NCBI GenBank assembly: GCA_022750435.1
Contig: JAKIVS010000007.1
Coordinates: 20,045 to 84,044, forward strand
Length of the DNA stretch: 64,000 nt
Source: Thermoplasmata archaeon
GTDB lineage: Archaea; Thermoplasmatota; Thermoplasmata; Lutacidiplasmatales; UBA184
Reading direction: 5' to 3'
Part shown: one piece after another, positions 1-9,179 of the stretch
How positions within the stretch are numbered: the first letter of the stretch is position 1
Layout: each line of letters opens with the position of its first letter
The notes under the pieces: generated by a model
Told to the model about the DNA's origin: nothing
Seen by the model: the letters and a program-made list of their open reading frames with translations, nothing else
Database searches by the model: none
Translations under genes and position numbers: made by a program

Positions 1-51
1 CGTCGCCGGGGGACGAGGCGTTCTGGGCTTGGCCCTGGAGGAGGGAGAGGA

Positions 52-59
52 GAAAAAAA
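52..59 (-). terminator. T-rich terminator after the pilin pair
   Basis: Read on the minus strand, a run of seven T residues within a pyrimidine-rich tract lies about 40 nt beyond the stop codon of the downstream pilin. T-tracts without a strong hairpin are the usual archaeal terminator. The assignment rests on position and composition only. Confidence 0.4.
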
Positions 60-98
60 GGGGATTGGAAAGGGTTGTCGCGCGGGTGCTCCCGAGCC

Positions 99-644
99 CT
101 ACGGGAGACTGGCCGTGACCTGGCCCGAGAAGGTGCCCGTCCCAACCGCCACGAACTTGTCGCTGAGACCCGTCTGGGTCGGGGTCACCACGAGCGAGAG
201 TTGCATCCCGCTCGTCAGCGTCAGAGTCGTGCTCGCACCGGCGCACGCCGTGCCGCCCACCGAGGCCGCCCACGCGTTCGTCGCGAACGTGTAGACCGCA
301 TCGAAACAGCCCGTGACACCGACGACGGTGACCGTGGTGCCCACGCCGAGGATCGTGCCCGTCGAGCTGGTGACCTCAAAGGTCATCCCGGCCGGGGTGA
401 GGCCGCTCGAGGGGGTGATGCCCATCGTGTACGTCAGGCCGCCGTTGGACTGCGGGGTCCCGATCGCGAGCGCGGTCCCGAGGGGCGTGTTGCCGGGCCC
501 CTTGGTCAGCCCCGAGATCAGGATGTACAGCACGGCAGCCAGCACGACCGTGATCGCCACGAGCAAGATCGTAGCGATGATCGGCGACACTCCGCGCTTT
601 CCCTTCTGTCTCCACCGGCGGGTCGTTCCCATTTGGTTCTGCAT
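99..644 (-). CDS. Type IV pilin-like protein (DUF1628 N-terminus), downstream copy
   Basis: A 181-residue archaeal pilin precursor. A short basic leader ends in KGKRG, followed by the class III signal VSPIIATILL and a hydrophobic helix that would form the pilus core; a prepilin peptidase of the PibD/FlaK type should cut after the Gly. The rest is a Ser/Thr/Gly-rich beta domain with two Cys, one in VTGCFD and one in GTACAG, at positions matched in the neighbouring pilin, so a disulfide is likely. The ATG at 644 is chosen because the leader is then of normal length and a GAGG Shine-Dalgarno lies just upstream; the open frame extends further but has no pilin features there. It lies 40 nt downstream of the other pilin and is probably co-transcribed with it. 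Confidence 0.85.
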   Translation of the reverse strand: MQNQMGTTRRWRQKGKRGVSPIIATILLVAITVVLAAVLYILISGLTKGPGNTPLGTALAIGTPQSNGGLTYTMGITPSSGLTPAGMTFEVTSSTGTILGVGTTVTVVGVTGCFDAVYTFATNAWAASVGGTACAGASTTLTLTSGMQLSLVVTPTQTGLSDKFVAVGTGTFSGQVTASLP

Positions 645-684
645 TTCTGTTTTCCTCTTCCTTCGTTGTTGAGTTGCGTCCGAT

Positions 685-1257
685 CTACGGCAGCGCCTCA
701 GAGACCGTTCCCGAGAACGTCCCCACGCCAATCGCGACGAGGGAGTCCCCGCCGCCCTGGATGTTCGTCGTGCCGGTCGAGAGATAGAATTGCATGCCGC
801 TCGACAGGACCGTGGTCGTGGTGCCCGGCGGGACGCACGCGTGGGTCGAGGCACCGGCGGAACCGACAGCCCAACTGTTGGTACTGAAGGTATAGGTGTC
901 CTCAAGGCAACCCTGCGGCCCGATCAGCTGGATGGCGGATCCCGCCAGTGCCGTGATCGCACCCGTGGAGGTCTGAATCTGGAAGTTCAGGCTCGCGGGG
1001 GTCAGTCCGCTCGACGGCGTGATCGACAGCGTGTAGGTGAACGCGGTGCCGTTCGCGCCCGCCAGCGGAGATCCCATCGCCAGCGCGGTGCCGAGCGGGG
1101 TGTTCCCCGGTCCCTTCGTCAGCCCCGAGATCAGGATGTACAGCACGGCAGCCAGCACGACCGTGATCGCCACGAGCAAGATCGTAGCGATGATCGGCGA
1201 CACTCCGCGCCGTCCGTTCTTTCTCCAACGGCGTTGGCTCTCCGTCCACATCTGCAT
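685..1257 (-). CDS. Type IV pilin-like protein (DUF1628 N-terminus), upstream copy
   Basis: A 190-residue paralogue of the adjacent pilin. The leader ends in RRG, then the same VSPIIATILLVAITVVLAAV-type helix. The globular part has diverged, with Cys at PQGCLE and HACVPP aligning with the pair in the sister protein. The start at 1257 is supported by a GGAGG Shine-Dalgarno 9 nt upstream, and a TATA-like stretch (AATATTCAAATA, about 1310-1322) lies before that. A perfect 7-bp hairpin touches the ribosome-binding site. No prepilin peptidase or assembly ATPase is in the window, so whether the filament serves adhesion or another role cannot be said. Confidence 0.85.
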   Translation of the reverse strand: MQMWTESQRRWRKNGRRGVSPIIATILLVAITVVLAAVLYILISGLTKGPGNTPLGTALAMGSPLAGANGTAFTYTLSITPSSGLTPASLNFQIQTSTGAITALAGSAIQLIGPQGCLEDTYTFSTNSWAVGSAGASTHACVPPGTTTTVLSSGMQFYLSTGTTNIQGGGDSLVAIGVGTFSGTVSEALP

Positions 1258-1270
1258 TCGTTTGTTCCTC

Positions 1271-1287
1271 CAGGGAGTCTCTCCCTG
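1271..1287 (-). promoter_or_regulatory. Hairpin touching the pilin ribosome-binding site
   Basis: On the minus strand CAGGGAG, loop AGA, CTCCCTG forms a perfect 7-bp stem whose 3' end runs into the GGAGG Shine-Dalgarno of the upstream pilin. It could tune translation or stability of the pilin mRNA. That role is inferred from position only. Confidence 0.4.
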
Positions 1288-1483
1288 TGGGGAACGCGAG
1301 GGGCCGGTTGTGGTATTTGAATATTCCGCAACCTGAATCGGCAATCGACGAACTCGATATCGACACGCACCAATACGTATCGGCCTCGCCGGAGCGCCGT
1401 GTGTTCCCGGCACACGGCCGACGGGCCGGAGAGGCTCGTAAGGGTTATGGAGCCGCACCCCGCTGAGCGGCCCCGGAGCTCCC

Positions 1484-3067
1484 GTGGAGTTCAAGTGGAA
1501 GGTCCTCGGCGTCGTCAGCGTCGGGAGCCTCATGGGGGCGATCGACAGCACGGTGCTGATCATCGCCTTCCCGTCCATCGCCCGCGACCTCTCGGCGAGC
1601 CTCGCCGAGATGGTCTGGGCGATCATGATCTACACCCTGATGGGGACCGCCCTGGTCCTCTCCCTCGGCCGCATCTCCGACATGAAGGGTCGGAAGCGGA
1701 TGTACAACGCCGGGTTCGTCGTCTTCGTCGTGGGGAGCGCCCTTTGCGGTCTCGCCAGCGACGGCCTCCAGCTGGTCCTGTTCCGCGGCCTCCAAGGGGT
1801 CGGGGGAGCCATGCTGGTCGCGAACAGCTTCGCGATCCTCTCCGACGTCTTCCCGCCGAACGAGCGCGGCCGCGCCTTCGGCATGAACTCCGTCGTCTGG
1901 GGGGTCGGCTCCGTCTTCGGCATCGGCGTCGGGGGCCTGATCCTCACGGTCACCGACTGGCGGTGGATCTTCTGGATCAACGTCCCGATCGGCATCGTGG
2001 CGACGGCGCTCGCCTTCCTCGTCCTTCGGGAATCGGTCACGCCGAACCCAAAGGACACGTTCGACCTCCCCGCCGCGATCCTGTTCACCGGCGGCTTGGC
2101 GACGTTCCTGCTCGGCATCACCGAGGGGATCCTCAACGGCTGGACGGCCCCCATCACCGTCTGGCCCTTGCTCGGGTCCCTCCCCCTGCTCGCCGCCTTC
2201 GTGGTCTGGGAGGGGTACTACAGCCGGGACCCGATCCTGCCGTTCGAGCTGTTCCGGAGCTGGTTGTTCAGCGCCTCGCTGATGGCGGCGGTCCTCCAGG
2301 GGATCGCGCTGTTCGCCACGAACTTCCTGCTGATGGTGTACTTCCAGGGAATTCGGGGCGTCCCGGTCCTTACTGCCGCCTTCCTCCTGATCCCCCTGTC
2401 CGTCACCCTCTCCGTCTTCGGCCCGCTCGGAGGCCGCTTCTCGGACCGGTACGGCGCCCGCATCGTCTCGACCGCCGGCCTCGTGATCCAGGCGGGGGTG
2501 CTGTTCGCCTTCGCCACCATCACGCCGTCCACGTCCCTCTGGGTCGTTGCCGGGTACGAGGCGGCCCTCGGGGTCGGCGGCGGACTGTTCTTCCCGGCGA
2601 ACACATCGGCGGTCATGTCCGGAGTGCCGAAGCAGCGGTACGGGGTCGCGGCCGGCGTGATGATGACGCTCCGGAACTCCGCGATGGCCCTCAGCTTCGC
2701 CGTCGCCCTGGTTGCATTGACGACCTCGCTCCCCGCGGGGACGTCCGCGGCGATCTTCGGGGGCACGTTCAGCGCCCAGGGCGCCGCGAGCCTCGGCTTC
2801 ACGGCGGCCCATCTTGACTCGGTGTTCGTGGGCGGCATGCACACGGTGTTCCTGGTGGCGGGCACCTTGGTGTCGGCCGCGGCGGTGTTCTCCATCCTTC
2901 GGGGACGGGAGTACCGGGCGGGAGCGACGGTCAGCGGGCACGTTCGGTCGGTGCGGGAGCCGTTCCGGGGCCAGGACGGCCTCTCCCAAGGATCCCGAAC
3001 AGCCTCTGCCCGCTCGGCCCCCGACCGCCTCGCACCGAGCGTGACCGGGACCGAACGTCGCACCTAA
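1484..3067 (+). CDS. MFS transporter, DHA2 (14-TMS) family
   Basis: A 527-residue major facilitator protein, with the length and hydrophobicity expected for the 14-helix DHA2 drug:H+ antiporter family (EmrB/QacA type). Visible signatures are AIDSTVLIIAFPSIARDL in helix 1, motif A as GRISDMKGRKRM after helix 2, and a Gly-rich motif C region (WGVGSVFGIGVGG) typical of antiporters. The C-terminal 50 residues are polar and probably cytoplasmic. Translation starts at a GTG; no in-frame ATG precedes the first helix. Likely role: proton-driven export of small toxic compounds; the substrate cannot be told from sequence. It is divergent from the pilin pair and followed after 97 bp by prs. Confidence 0.88.
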   Translation: MEFKWKVLGVVSVGSLMGAIDSTVLIIAFPSIARDLSASLAEMVWAIMIYTLMGTALVLSLGRISDMKGRKRMYNAGFVVFVVGSALCGLASDGLQLVLFRGLQGVGGAMLVANSFAILSDVFPPNERGRAFGMNSVVWGVGSVFGIGVGGLILTVTDWRWIFWINVPIGIVATALAFLVLRESVTPNPKDTFDLPAAILFTGGLATFLLGITEGILNGWTAPITVWPLLGSLPLLAAFVVWEGYYSRDPILPFELFRSWLFSASLMAAVLQGIALFATNFLLMVYFQGIRGVPVLTAAFLLIPLSVTLSVFGPLGGRFSDRYGARIVSTAGLVIQAGVLFAFATITPSTSLWVVAGYEAALGVGGGLFFPANTSAVMSGVPKQRYGVAAGVMMTLRNSAMALSFAVALVALTTSLPAGTSAAIFGGTFSAQGAASLGFTAAHLDSVFVGGMHTVFLVAGTLVSAAAVFSILRGREYRAGATVSGHVRSVREPFRGQDGLSQGSRTASARSAPDRLAPSVTGTERRT

Positions 3068-3164
3068 CGAACCAGCGGCCCCGCGGGATTCCTGCCCCGG
3101 CGTCGCCGCCTTCCGCCACAAGCCTTTTCCTCGGCGCCCCGTCCCCAACTTAGGGAGTCGCTCG

Positions 3165-4043
3165 ATGCACGTCATCGGAGGGTCGGCCTCCACCGCCCTC
3201 GCCGAACGGATCTCGCGCGAGCTCGGCAACGCGCCGTTCGCCATCCCGTTCGTCAAGCGGTTTCCCGACGGGGAACTGTACGTCCGGATCGGCGGGCGCC
3301 TGACCGGGGAGGACGTCGTCCTCGTCCAGTCGACCCGCACCGACCAGGACATGATCGAGCTGCTCCTCCTCGAAGACGCGATCCGGGAGGCCGGGGCGCG
3401 GCGTCTGATCGTCGTGGTCCCGTACTTCGGCTACGCCCGGCAGGACCGGTCGTTCTTCCCCGGCGAACCGATCAGCGCCCGGTCGCTCGCCCACCACATT
3501 GAGCTCGACGCCGACGCGGTCGTCACCGTCGACCTCCACTCCCCCTCCACCCGGAGCGTGTTCGGCAAACCGGCGTACGAGGCGAGCGGCATCCCGGCGA
3601 TCGCGCGCCTGCTTCGGGAGCGCCCGGTCGACCTCCTGGTCTCCCCCGACAAGGGCGGGGTGGAACGGGTTCGCCGCATGTCGGAGCTCCTCGACAAGCC
3701 GTGGATCGCGCTCGAGAAGAAGCGGATCGACAGCGAGCACGTGGAGCTCGCCCTGCCCGCCCACGTTCCGCTCGAGCTCGAGGGAAAGCACGTCATCATC
3801 GTCGACGACGTCATCTCGACGGGCGGCACCATCGTCGAAGCCGCGAAGCTGCTCAAGCGCCGGCGCGTCGGTGCGATCGCAGCGGCGTGCACGCACGGCC
3901 TGTTCCTCCGCGACGCCTTCGAGCGGATCAAGGCCGTCACCGACGACGTCTACTCCACGGACACCCTCGTGAACCCCGCGGAGAAGGCGTCGGTCGCCCC
4001 CGACATCGCCCAGATCCTCGAGCGCGAAGGACCGTCCCACTAG
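3165..4043 (+). CDS. prs: Ribose-phosphate pyrophosphokinase (PRPP synthetase)
   Basis: A 292-residue enzyme making PRPP from ribose 5-phosphate and ATP for purine, pyrimidine, histidine and NAD synthesis. Family marks are the early FPDGELYVRI segment, the flexible-loop motif FGYARQDRSF, the DLHSP metal/ATP region and the PRPP-binding loop VIIVDDVISTGGTI near residues 207-220. Length is that of the shorter archaeal enzymes. The ATG at 3165 gives a standard N-terminus (MHVIGGSAS). The GNAT gene begins 7 nt after the stop, so the two are probably co-transcribed. Ribose 5-phosphate could be supplied in part through the Rpe encoded at the far end of the window. Confidence 0.95.
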   Translation: MHVIGGSASTALAERISRELGNAPFAIPFVKRFPDGELYVRIGGRLTGEDVVLVQSTRTDQDMIELLLLEDAIREAGARRLIVVVPYFGYARQDRSFFPGEPISARSLAHHIELDADAVVTVDLHSPSTRSVFGKPAYEASGIPAIARLLRERPVDLLVSPDKGGVERVRRMSELLDKPWIALEKKRIDSEHVELALPAHVPLELEGKHVIIVDDVISTGGTIVEAAKLLKRRRVGAIAAACTHGLFLRDAFERIKAVTDDVYSTDTLVNPAEKASVAPDIAQILEREGPSH

Positions 4044-4050
4044 GGGCCCC

Positions 4051-5016
4051 GTGCCGGTCCCGGACGTCCGGCCGGCCACCGAGGCCCGCCCCGACGCCCT
4101 CCTCGAGCTCGTGCACAGCGCCCGCAAGGAGCTCGTCGCCCGGGGCGAGTCCATCACCTCAAGCTGGGTGGAGGAGGCCGCGAACGACCTGAAGGCCGGC
4201 CGCCAGGTCGGCTGGACGATCCCGGGTCGGGGCCTCGCCTTCGCCTCGTCCCGGCCGACGCGGACGTTCGCGCACGTCCATGTCGCGGACGACTCGGACG
4301 ACGTGGAGGTCGCCGAGGCGCTCCTCGCCGTCCTGATCGCCCACTTCGGCACGCTCGTCCCACGCCTCGAATCCGGCGTCTCGGGGCTGTCGGAGGAGGC
4401 CGAGTCGACCCTCGCCGAGCGGTTCCTCCGGGTTCCGGGAGCCAGCATCCTCCTCAGGGCCCGAATGGAGCGGCTCGTTCCCCCCGCACTGCCGGGTCCG
4501 CCCCTCGCGGACCCGCCGGGATTCGAGCGCACCTCCGTCCGCTCGATCCCGGTCGCCGCGCTGGCCGAGCTGGACTGGCGCTCGTTCCAGGGGACGCCCG
4601 ACGAACGGCTGGTCGCGGACACGGTCGAGGAGGACCGGCAGAGCCTGGAGGAGATCCTGAACGGCCGCATCGGGCGGTTCCTCGAGGAGGCCTCGTGCGC
4701 CCTCCTGAGAGACGGACGGGAGCTCGTCGGCGGGATCCTCGTCTCCGAGCACGACCCGCGGACCGCCGTCGTCCTCGACCTCCTGGTCGAGCCCTCGGAG
4801 CGTCGCAAGGGAATCGGCCGGTTCCTCCTCCTCTGGGGTCTGCGCGCCCTGACGGCCCTCGGGTACAGCTCGGTGCGCCTCTGGGTCACCGAGGCGAACC
4901 GCCCGGCCCGAGCCCTCTACGACTCCCTCGGGTTCTCGGTCTCCGGCCGCTCGCGGATCTTCCGCTACGAGCGGGAGGGCGGCGGATCGGCCGCGCACCC
5001 GCAGACCGCGGCGTGA
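4051..5016 (+). CDS. GNAT-family N-acetyltransferase with N-terminal extension
   Basis: A 321-residue protein whose last 130 residues form a GNAT fold. The acetyl-CoA loop is the ERRKGIGRFLL segment (Q/RxxGxG/A pattern), followed by VRLWVTEANRPARALYDSLGF, the usual beta5/alpha4 region. The first ~170 residues do not resemble a known domain to me and may be a degenerate second GNAT unit. It starts at GTG 7 nt after prs. The 3' end overlaps the convergent nuclease-like gene by about 50 bp. The substrate (protein N-terminus, amino acid or other amine) cannot be inferred. Confidence 0.75.
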   Translation: MPVPDVRPATEARPDALLELVHSARKELVARGESITSSWVEEAANDLKAGRQVGWTIPGRGLAFASSRPTRTFAHVHVADDSDDVEVAEALLAVLIAHFGTLVPRLESGVSGLSEEAESTLAERFLRVPGASILLRARMERLVPPALPGPPLADPPGFERTSVRSIPVAALAELDWRSFQGTPDERLVADTVEEDRQSLEEILNGRIGRFLEEASCALLRDGRELVGGILVSEHDPRTAVVLDLLVEPSERRKGIGRFLLLWGLRALTALGYSSVRLWVTEANRPARALYDSLGFSVSGRSRIFRYEREGGGSAAHPQTAA

Positions 5017-6329
5017 GCACACCCCTCGGCCATCCATCGCGGGCACGCCGGCAGGTCCACTCCGGAGCCCGAAACGCGGGCGGCCCGGAGGGCCGCCTCG
5101 CGGCGCTCGAACAGGGCGCGGAGCGCGTCCGCGGAGCCGAACCGAACGTGCTGGGCGACGATCCACGGGCCGTCGGAGGGGACCCGCTCGAGTCCGGTGA
5201 ACAGGTAGCCGGAGGGCACGCCGACCCCAACGCACCGGAGCGCCAATTCGAGCAGGTAATGCGGGCGGTCCTGGGCCACGCGGTCGGCCGGGACCACCCG
5301 GAGGGAGCGCGTGGACTTGACGAGGCACGGCTCCCCACGGAAGCACGCGACGCCCTCGGCCGGCTCCCCGGACTCGGCGTGGCTCCATGCATACTCCCCT
5401 TCCGGCCCGTCCTCCAATACCCCTTGGAGCGCGCTCCACGTCTCGTCGGCTTCCCCGGTCGGAGGCGGGGCTCGGCGCTCGGCCGGTGCGTCGGACCGCT
5501 CGTCGAAGAACCTGCGGCGGGGGTAGGCGAGGTCGCGATACCGGGCGACGCCCGACGGGTCGACGGGGGCCGAGGAGAGCCACTCTGCGATCCGGGTCGC
5601 CTCAGCGGGGTTCGGTGCCGGGGGATGCACCTCGTCCAGGATCGTTCCGGCGATCGGTGTCTCCGTGCCCGCGCAGCCGCACACTCCGGAAGAGCGGTAC
5701 GAGCACCCTCGGTCGAACCACGCACAGCGGGGGAGTCCGGAGGGGTCTCCGCGCTCCTTCGCGTCCCGGAGGTTCTGGGCCCGCCGAGCCATCTCGTCCT
5801 CGATGCGGTCGACCCGGCCAAACCCGACGTCCCAGACTCCGACCGGGTCGGTGACGCCGGCCGTCGACGAAACGACAATGAGCCGGCCCTCGGAGTGGCC
5901 CGCGAGGGCGGCGTACATCGCGAGCTGCTCGAGATAGGTCGGTCGGCTGGCCCGGAGGTCCTCCTCGGCCCGAGGGGGGCTCGCCGTCGATTTCAGTTCG
6001 ACCGGCCGACCATCGAGGACGTCGATTCGCCCGACGATCCCGCGCCGCCGGACCCGCACCTCGCGTGCGCTCGCCGGAACAAGGAAGCGACCCAGGCGTT
6101 CGTGCAGCTCTTGGCCGGCCTGAAGCCGGGCCTCCTCCTCCGGAGTGGACGGGAGGGGGTGGACCGAGCGCCAGTACGCCGCCCGAGGGTCGAGGAGGTC
6201 GGTCACCATCACGCCCCGGACCGGACGGTGGGTCCGGTACCGCGTGCGCAGCTCCTCGGTGAGCGCGGCCGCTTCCTCGACGGTCGCGAGGAGAGGGGCA
6301 AGCTCCGCGGGGTCGTCGGCGCGCGTCAT
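4965..6329 (-). CDS. PD-(D/E)XK nuclease-like protein with Cys clusters (Cas4/RecB-like)
   Basis: A 454-residue protein. The segment VGRIDVLDGRPVELKST carries the D...ExK signature of the PD-(D/E)XK superfamily, with QLAMYAAL (motif QxxxY) downstream, as in Cas4 and RecB-type nucleases. A Cys-rich patch (CAWFDRGCSYRSSGVCGC) follows, and a second near the C-terminus (CPRWMAEGCAHAAVCGC), suggesting Fe-S clusters and a duplicated architecture; the second half (LVKST) looks like a degenerate nuclease repeat. The ATG at 6329 is chosen because a CTATAC box sits 25 nt upstream, fitting a leaderless mRNA. Divergent from nadB. It may act in DNA repair or recombination; no CRISPR genes are near. Confidence 0.7.
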   Translation of the reverse strand: MTRADDPAELAPLLATVEEAAALTEELRTRYRTHRPVRGVMVTDLLDPRAAYWRSVHPLPSTPEEEARLQAGQELHERLGRFLVPASAREVRVRRRGIVGRIDVLDGRPVELKSTASPPRAEEDLRASRPTYLEQLAMYAALAGHSEGRLIVVSSTAGVTDPVGVWDVGFGRVDRIEDEMARRAQNLRDAKERGDPSGLPRCAWFDRGCSYRSSGVCGCAGTETPIAGTILDEVHPPAPNPAEATRIAEWLSSAPVDPSGVARYRDLAYPRRRFFDERSDAPAERRAPPPTGEADETWSALQGVLEDGPEGEYAWSHAESGEPAEGVACFRGEPCLVKSTRSLRVVPADRVAQDRPHYLLELALRCVGVGVPSGYLFTGLERVPSDGPWIVAQHVRFGSADALRALFERREAALRAARVSGSGVDLPACPRWMAEGCAHAAVCGCAADPPPSRS

Positions 6330-6351
6330 CGAACCCGCCAGCGCGGGCGAG

Positions 6352-6356
6352 TATAG
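6352..6356 (-). promoter_or_regulatory. TATA box of the nuclease-like gene
   Basis: CTATAC-like element centred 25 nt before the ATG at 6329, the spacing expected for a leaderless archaeal transcript. It lies in the 79-bp divergent spacer shared with nadB. Confidence 0.5.
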
Positions 6357-6380
6357 AGGACGAGGGGGCCGGAACGCGCG

Positions 6381-6386
6381 CTTTAA
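6381..6386 (+). promoter_or_regulatory. TATA box of nadB
   Basis: CTTTAA centred 25 nt before the nadB ATG in an otherwise GC-rich spacer, consistent with leaderless transcription. Confidence 0.5.
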
Positions 6387-6408
6387 CCCGCCGCTCCCTC
6401 CGAGGGCC

Positions 6409-7962
6409 ATGCCCTCGAACGGTCCCCTGATCGTCGGCAGCGGGATCGCCGGGCTCTACGTCGCCCTCCGGGCTCGCGAGCTCGGCCTCCGGCCGACGCT
6501 GATCACGAAGTCGCGCCTCGAGGAGTCGAACACGCGCTACGCGCAGGGCGGCATCGCCGCCGCGGTCGGGGAGGACGACTCGGTCGGGCGCCATCTCGCC
6601 GATACGGTGAACGCCGGCGGGGGCCTCGTCGACCGCCGGGCCGCACGGCAACTGACCGAGGAGGCCCCGAAGCGGATCGCCGACCTGGTCCGGATGGGAG
6701 TGCCGTTCGACACCTTCGATGGCCGCGTCGCGCTCGGACGGGAAGCGGCGCACTCCCGGTCCCGGATCCTGCACGCGGGCGGGGACGCCACGGGTCTCCA
6801 GATCGAAGAGACCCTCCGGCGGCGGGCCCTCCACGAAGGGATCGAGGCGCGGGAACGGACCGTCCTCCGCCGCCTCGTGGCGACGAAGGGGGGGGTGACG
6901 GCCACCCTCTCCCGCGACGACGGCCGCTCGGTCGAGGTCGTTGAAGGACGCCCGGTCGTTCTCGCCACCGGCGGGGCCGGCGGGCTCTACCAGTACAGCT
7001 CCAACCCGTCGATCACGACCGGGGAGGGGATCGGCCTCGCCTTCCGGGCGGGGGCGACCGTCACCGACCTCGAGTTCGTCCAGTTCCATCCCACGACGTT
7101 CTACCACGATGGCGCGCCCCGGTTCCTGATGACCGAGGCGATCCGCGGCGAGGGCGCGGTCCTCCGGAACGACGCCGGGGAGCGGTTCCTCCCGAAGTAC
7201 GACCGGGCCGCCGAGCTCGCCCCCCGCGACGTGGTCAGCCGCGCCATCGACCGCGAGATGCGGAGGACGGGGGCGCCGTGCGTCTGGCTCGATGCCACCG
7301 GGATCCCGCGCGACCGGCTGTTCGCCCGGTTCCCGACCATCATCCGGTTCTTGGCCTCGTACGGCATCGACCCGTCGCGGGAGCCGATCCCGGTGGCCCC
7401 GGCGGCCCACTACACCGTGGGGGGCGTCGCGACCGACCTGGACGGTCACTCCACGGTTCCCGGACTGTTCGGGTGTGGGGAGGCCGCCTCCACCGGCGTT
7501 CACGGCGCGAACCGCCTCGCCTCGAACTCCCTCCTCGAAGGGCTCGTGTTCGGCGAACGGGTCGCCCGACAGTTGCTCCATCCGACGGCCGGTGCGCCCC
7601 CCGCGCCGGGTCGGACGGTCACCGTCCGCCTCCGACCGGGTCGGGGGGCGCCGATGGGGACCGCCGATTTCGAGGAGGTCCGCAAGACCCTCTGGGAGAA
7701 GGTGGGGATCGTTCGAGACGGGCCCGGGCTCCGCGAGGCGGTGCGGACCCTGCAGGCGGTCGGCGACCGGCTCGAGCCCCCGGAGCGAATCGAACTACCA
7801 GGGCCCGGCGCCGACGCGGTCCTGACGGCGCGTCTGATCGCCACCGCCGCGCTTACCCGGACGGAGAGCCGCGGGGCGCACTGGCGGAGCGACCACCCCA
7901 AGACGCTCGACGCCTGGAAGTTCCACCTGGGCCTCTCCGCCGTCGGTGCTCGAACCCGCTGA
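6409..7962 (+). CDS. nadB: L-aspartate oxidase
   Basis: A 517-residue FAD enzyme that oxidises L-aspartate to iminoaspartate, the first step of de novo NAD synthesis. The N-terminus carries the dinucleotide motif [40 protein letters not shown] and [12 protein letters not shown] are family blocks, and [10 protein letters not shown] and [17 protein letters not shown] are the conserved C-terminal FAD-contact segments. The ATG at 6409 gives the standard start and a CTTTAA box lies 25 nt upstream. NadA and NadC are not in the window. The acyl-CoA dehydrogenase gene follows after 47 bp with its own TATA box, so nadB is probably monocistronic. Confidence 0.95.
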   Translation: MPSNGPLIVGSGIAGLYVALRARELGLRPTLITKSRLEESNTRYAQGGIAAAVGEDDSVGRHLADTVNAGGGLVDRRAARQLTEEAPKRIADLVRMGVPFDTFDGRVALGREAAHSRSRILHAGGDATGLQIEETLRRRALHEGIEARERTVLRRLVATKGGVTATLSRDDGRSVEVVEGRPVVLATGGAGGLYQYSSNPSITTGEGIGLAFRAGATVTDLEFVQFHPTTFYHDGAPRFLMTEAIRGEGAVLRNDAGERFLPKYDRAAELAPRDVVSRAIDREMRRTGAPCVWLDATGIPRDRLFARFPTIIRFLASYGIDPSREPIPVAPAAHYTVGGVATDLDGHSTVPGLFGCGEAASTGVHGANRLASNSLLEGLVFGERVARQLLHPTAGAPPAPGRTVTVRLRPGRGAPMGTADFEEVRKTLWEKVGIVRDGPGLREAVRTLQAVGDRLEPPERIELPGPGADAVLTARLIATAALTRTESRGAHWRSDHPKTLDAWKFHLGLSAVGARTR

Positions 7963-8009
7963 ACCCCCCGGCCGTGCAACGGTTATCCTTCCCCCTCCCT
8001 CGCCGAACC

Positions 8010-9179
8010 ATGGACCTCACGGAATCCGAGACGGACCGCGACCTTCGGGAGGCCGCGCGCCGGTTCGTCCAGAAGGAGGTCCGGCCGGTCGCCGCCCGCA
8101 TGGACCGGGACGACTGGTTCCCCCGGGACGTCTTCCGCGCCCTTGGGGAGGCCGGCTTCCTCGGCCTGACCGTCCCGGAGGCATACGGAGGGCTCGGGCT
8201 CTCGTACACCGCCCAGGCGGTCGTGCTCGAGGAGATCGCCCGCTCGAGCCCCGCCCTTGCCCTCAGCGTCGGGGCGCACTCGAATCTCTGCGCGGACAAC
8301 CTCGCCCGGAACGGGTCGGAGGAGCAGAAGCAACGGTTCCTCCCCGGGCTCGTCCGCGGGGAGAAGGTCGGGGCGCTCGCTCTCACGGAACCCGGCGCGG
8401 GCTCCGACGCCGTGGCGCTCTCCACCACCGCGCGTCGCGACGGCACCGTCTACGTGCTGACCGGGACGAAGCAGTTCATCACGAACGGCCCCGTCGCCGA
8501 CGTGCTCCTCGTCTACGCCAAGACCGAGCCGGCCCGAGGATCGCGCGGCATCAGCGCGTTCCTCGTGGAGTCCAGCGCGCCCGGATTCTCCGTCTCGCGG
8601 GCTCACGACAAGATGGGGATGCGCGGCTCCCCGACGGGCGAGCTCGCCTTCCAGGACGTCCGGGTGCCCGCCTCCCAGCGCGTCGGCGCCGAGAACGAGG
8701 GCGTCGGGATCGTCATGGGCGGATTGAACGTGGAGCGCGCCGTACTCTCGGCGATCCCGGTCGGGATCCTCGCCGAATGCCTCGCGCTCTCGGTCGAATA
8801 CGCCCGGCAGCGCGAACAGTTCGGCCAGAAGATCGGACGCTTCCAGTTGATCCAGGAGAAGATTGCGAACATGTACCTCGCGCTCGAGTCCTCCCGCCTC
8901 CTGATGCTCGCGGCGCTCACTGCGGTGGAGGGCGACACGCGGAGCGGTCGGCAGAGCTCCGCGGCCCTGACGTTCGCCAGCGAGGCGTCGACCCGCGTCG
9001 CCCTCGACGCCATCCAGGTCCACGGCGGCTACGGCTACATGCGCGACCTGCCCGTCGAGCGCCTCGCCCGGGATGCGAAGCTCCTCGAGATCGGGGCAGG
9101 CACGAGCGAGATCCGGCGGCTGCTCATCGCCCGCGAGCTCCTCGGCGCGGGCTTCGACTCGAACGACCGCGCCGCGTGA
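8010..9179 (+). CDS. Acyl-CoA dehydrogenase (isovaleryl-CoA dehydrogenase-like)
   Basis: A 389-residue FAD flavoenzyme introducing a 2,3-double bond into acyl-CoA. Signatures are [21 protein letters not shown], the FGQKIG segment and QVHGGYGYM. The catalytic Glu of short- and medium-chain enzymes (in YEGT) is absent: the motif here reads GAGTSEIRR, as in isovaleryl-CoA dehydrogenase, and Glu242 in NVERAVL sits where that enzyme places its base. Leucine or branched-chain acyl-CoA oxidation is therefore the best guess. A TTATCC box is centred 26 nt before the ATG. The stop overlaps the GTG of sfsA (GTGA). An electron-transfer flavoprotein is not in the window. Confidence 0.9.
   Translation: MDLTESETDRDLREAARRFVQKEVRPVAARMDRDDWFPRDVFRALGEAGFLGLTVPEAYGGLGLSYTAQAVVLEEIARSSPALALSVGAHSNLCADNLARNGSEEQKQRFLPGLVRGEKVGALALTEPGAGSDAVALSTTARRDGTVYVLTGTKQFITNGPVADVLLVYAKTEPARGSRGISAFLVESSAPGFSVSRAHDKMGMRGSPTGELAFQDVRVPASQRVGAENEGVGIVMGGLNVERAVLSAIPVGILAECLALSVEYARQREQFGQKIGRFQLIQEKIANMYLALESSRLLMLAALTAVEGDTRSGRQSSAALTFASEASTRVALDAIQVHGGYGYMRDLPVERLARDAKLLEIGAGTSEIRRLLIARELLGAGFDSNDRAA

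Noticed and set aside
4965..6329. A Cas4 gene belonging to a CRISPR-Cas locus
   Set aside because: No repeats, Cas1, Cas2 or effector genes occur in the window; the family is also widespread outside CRISPR.
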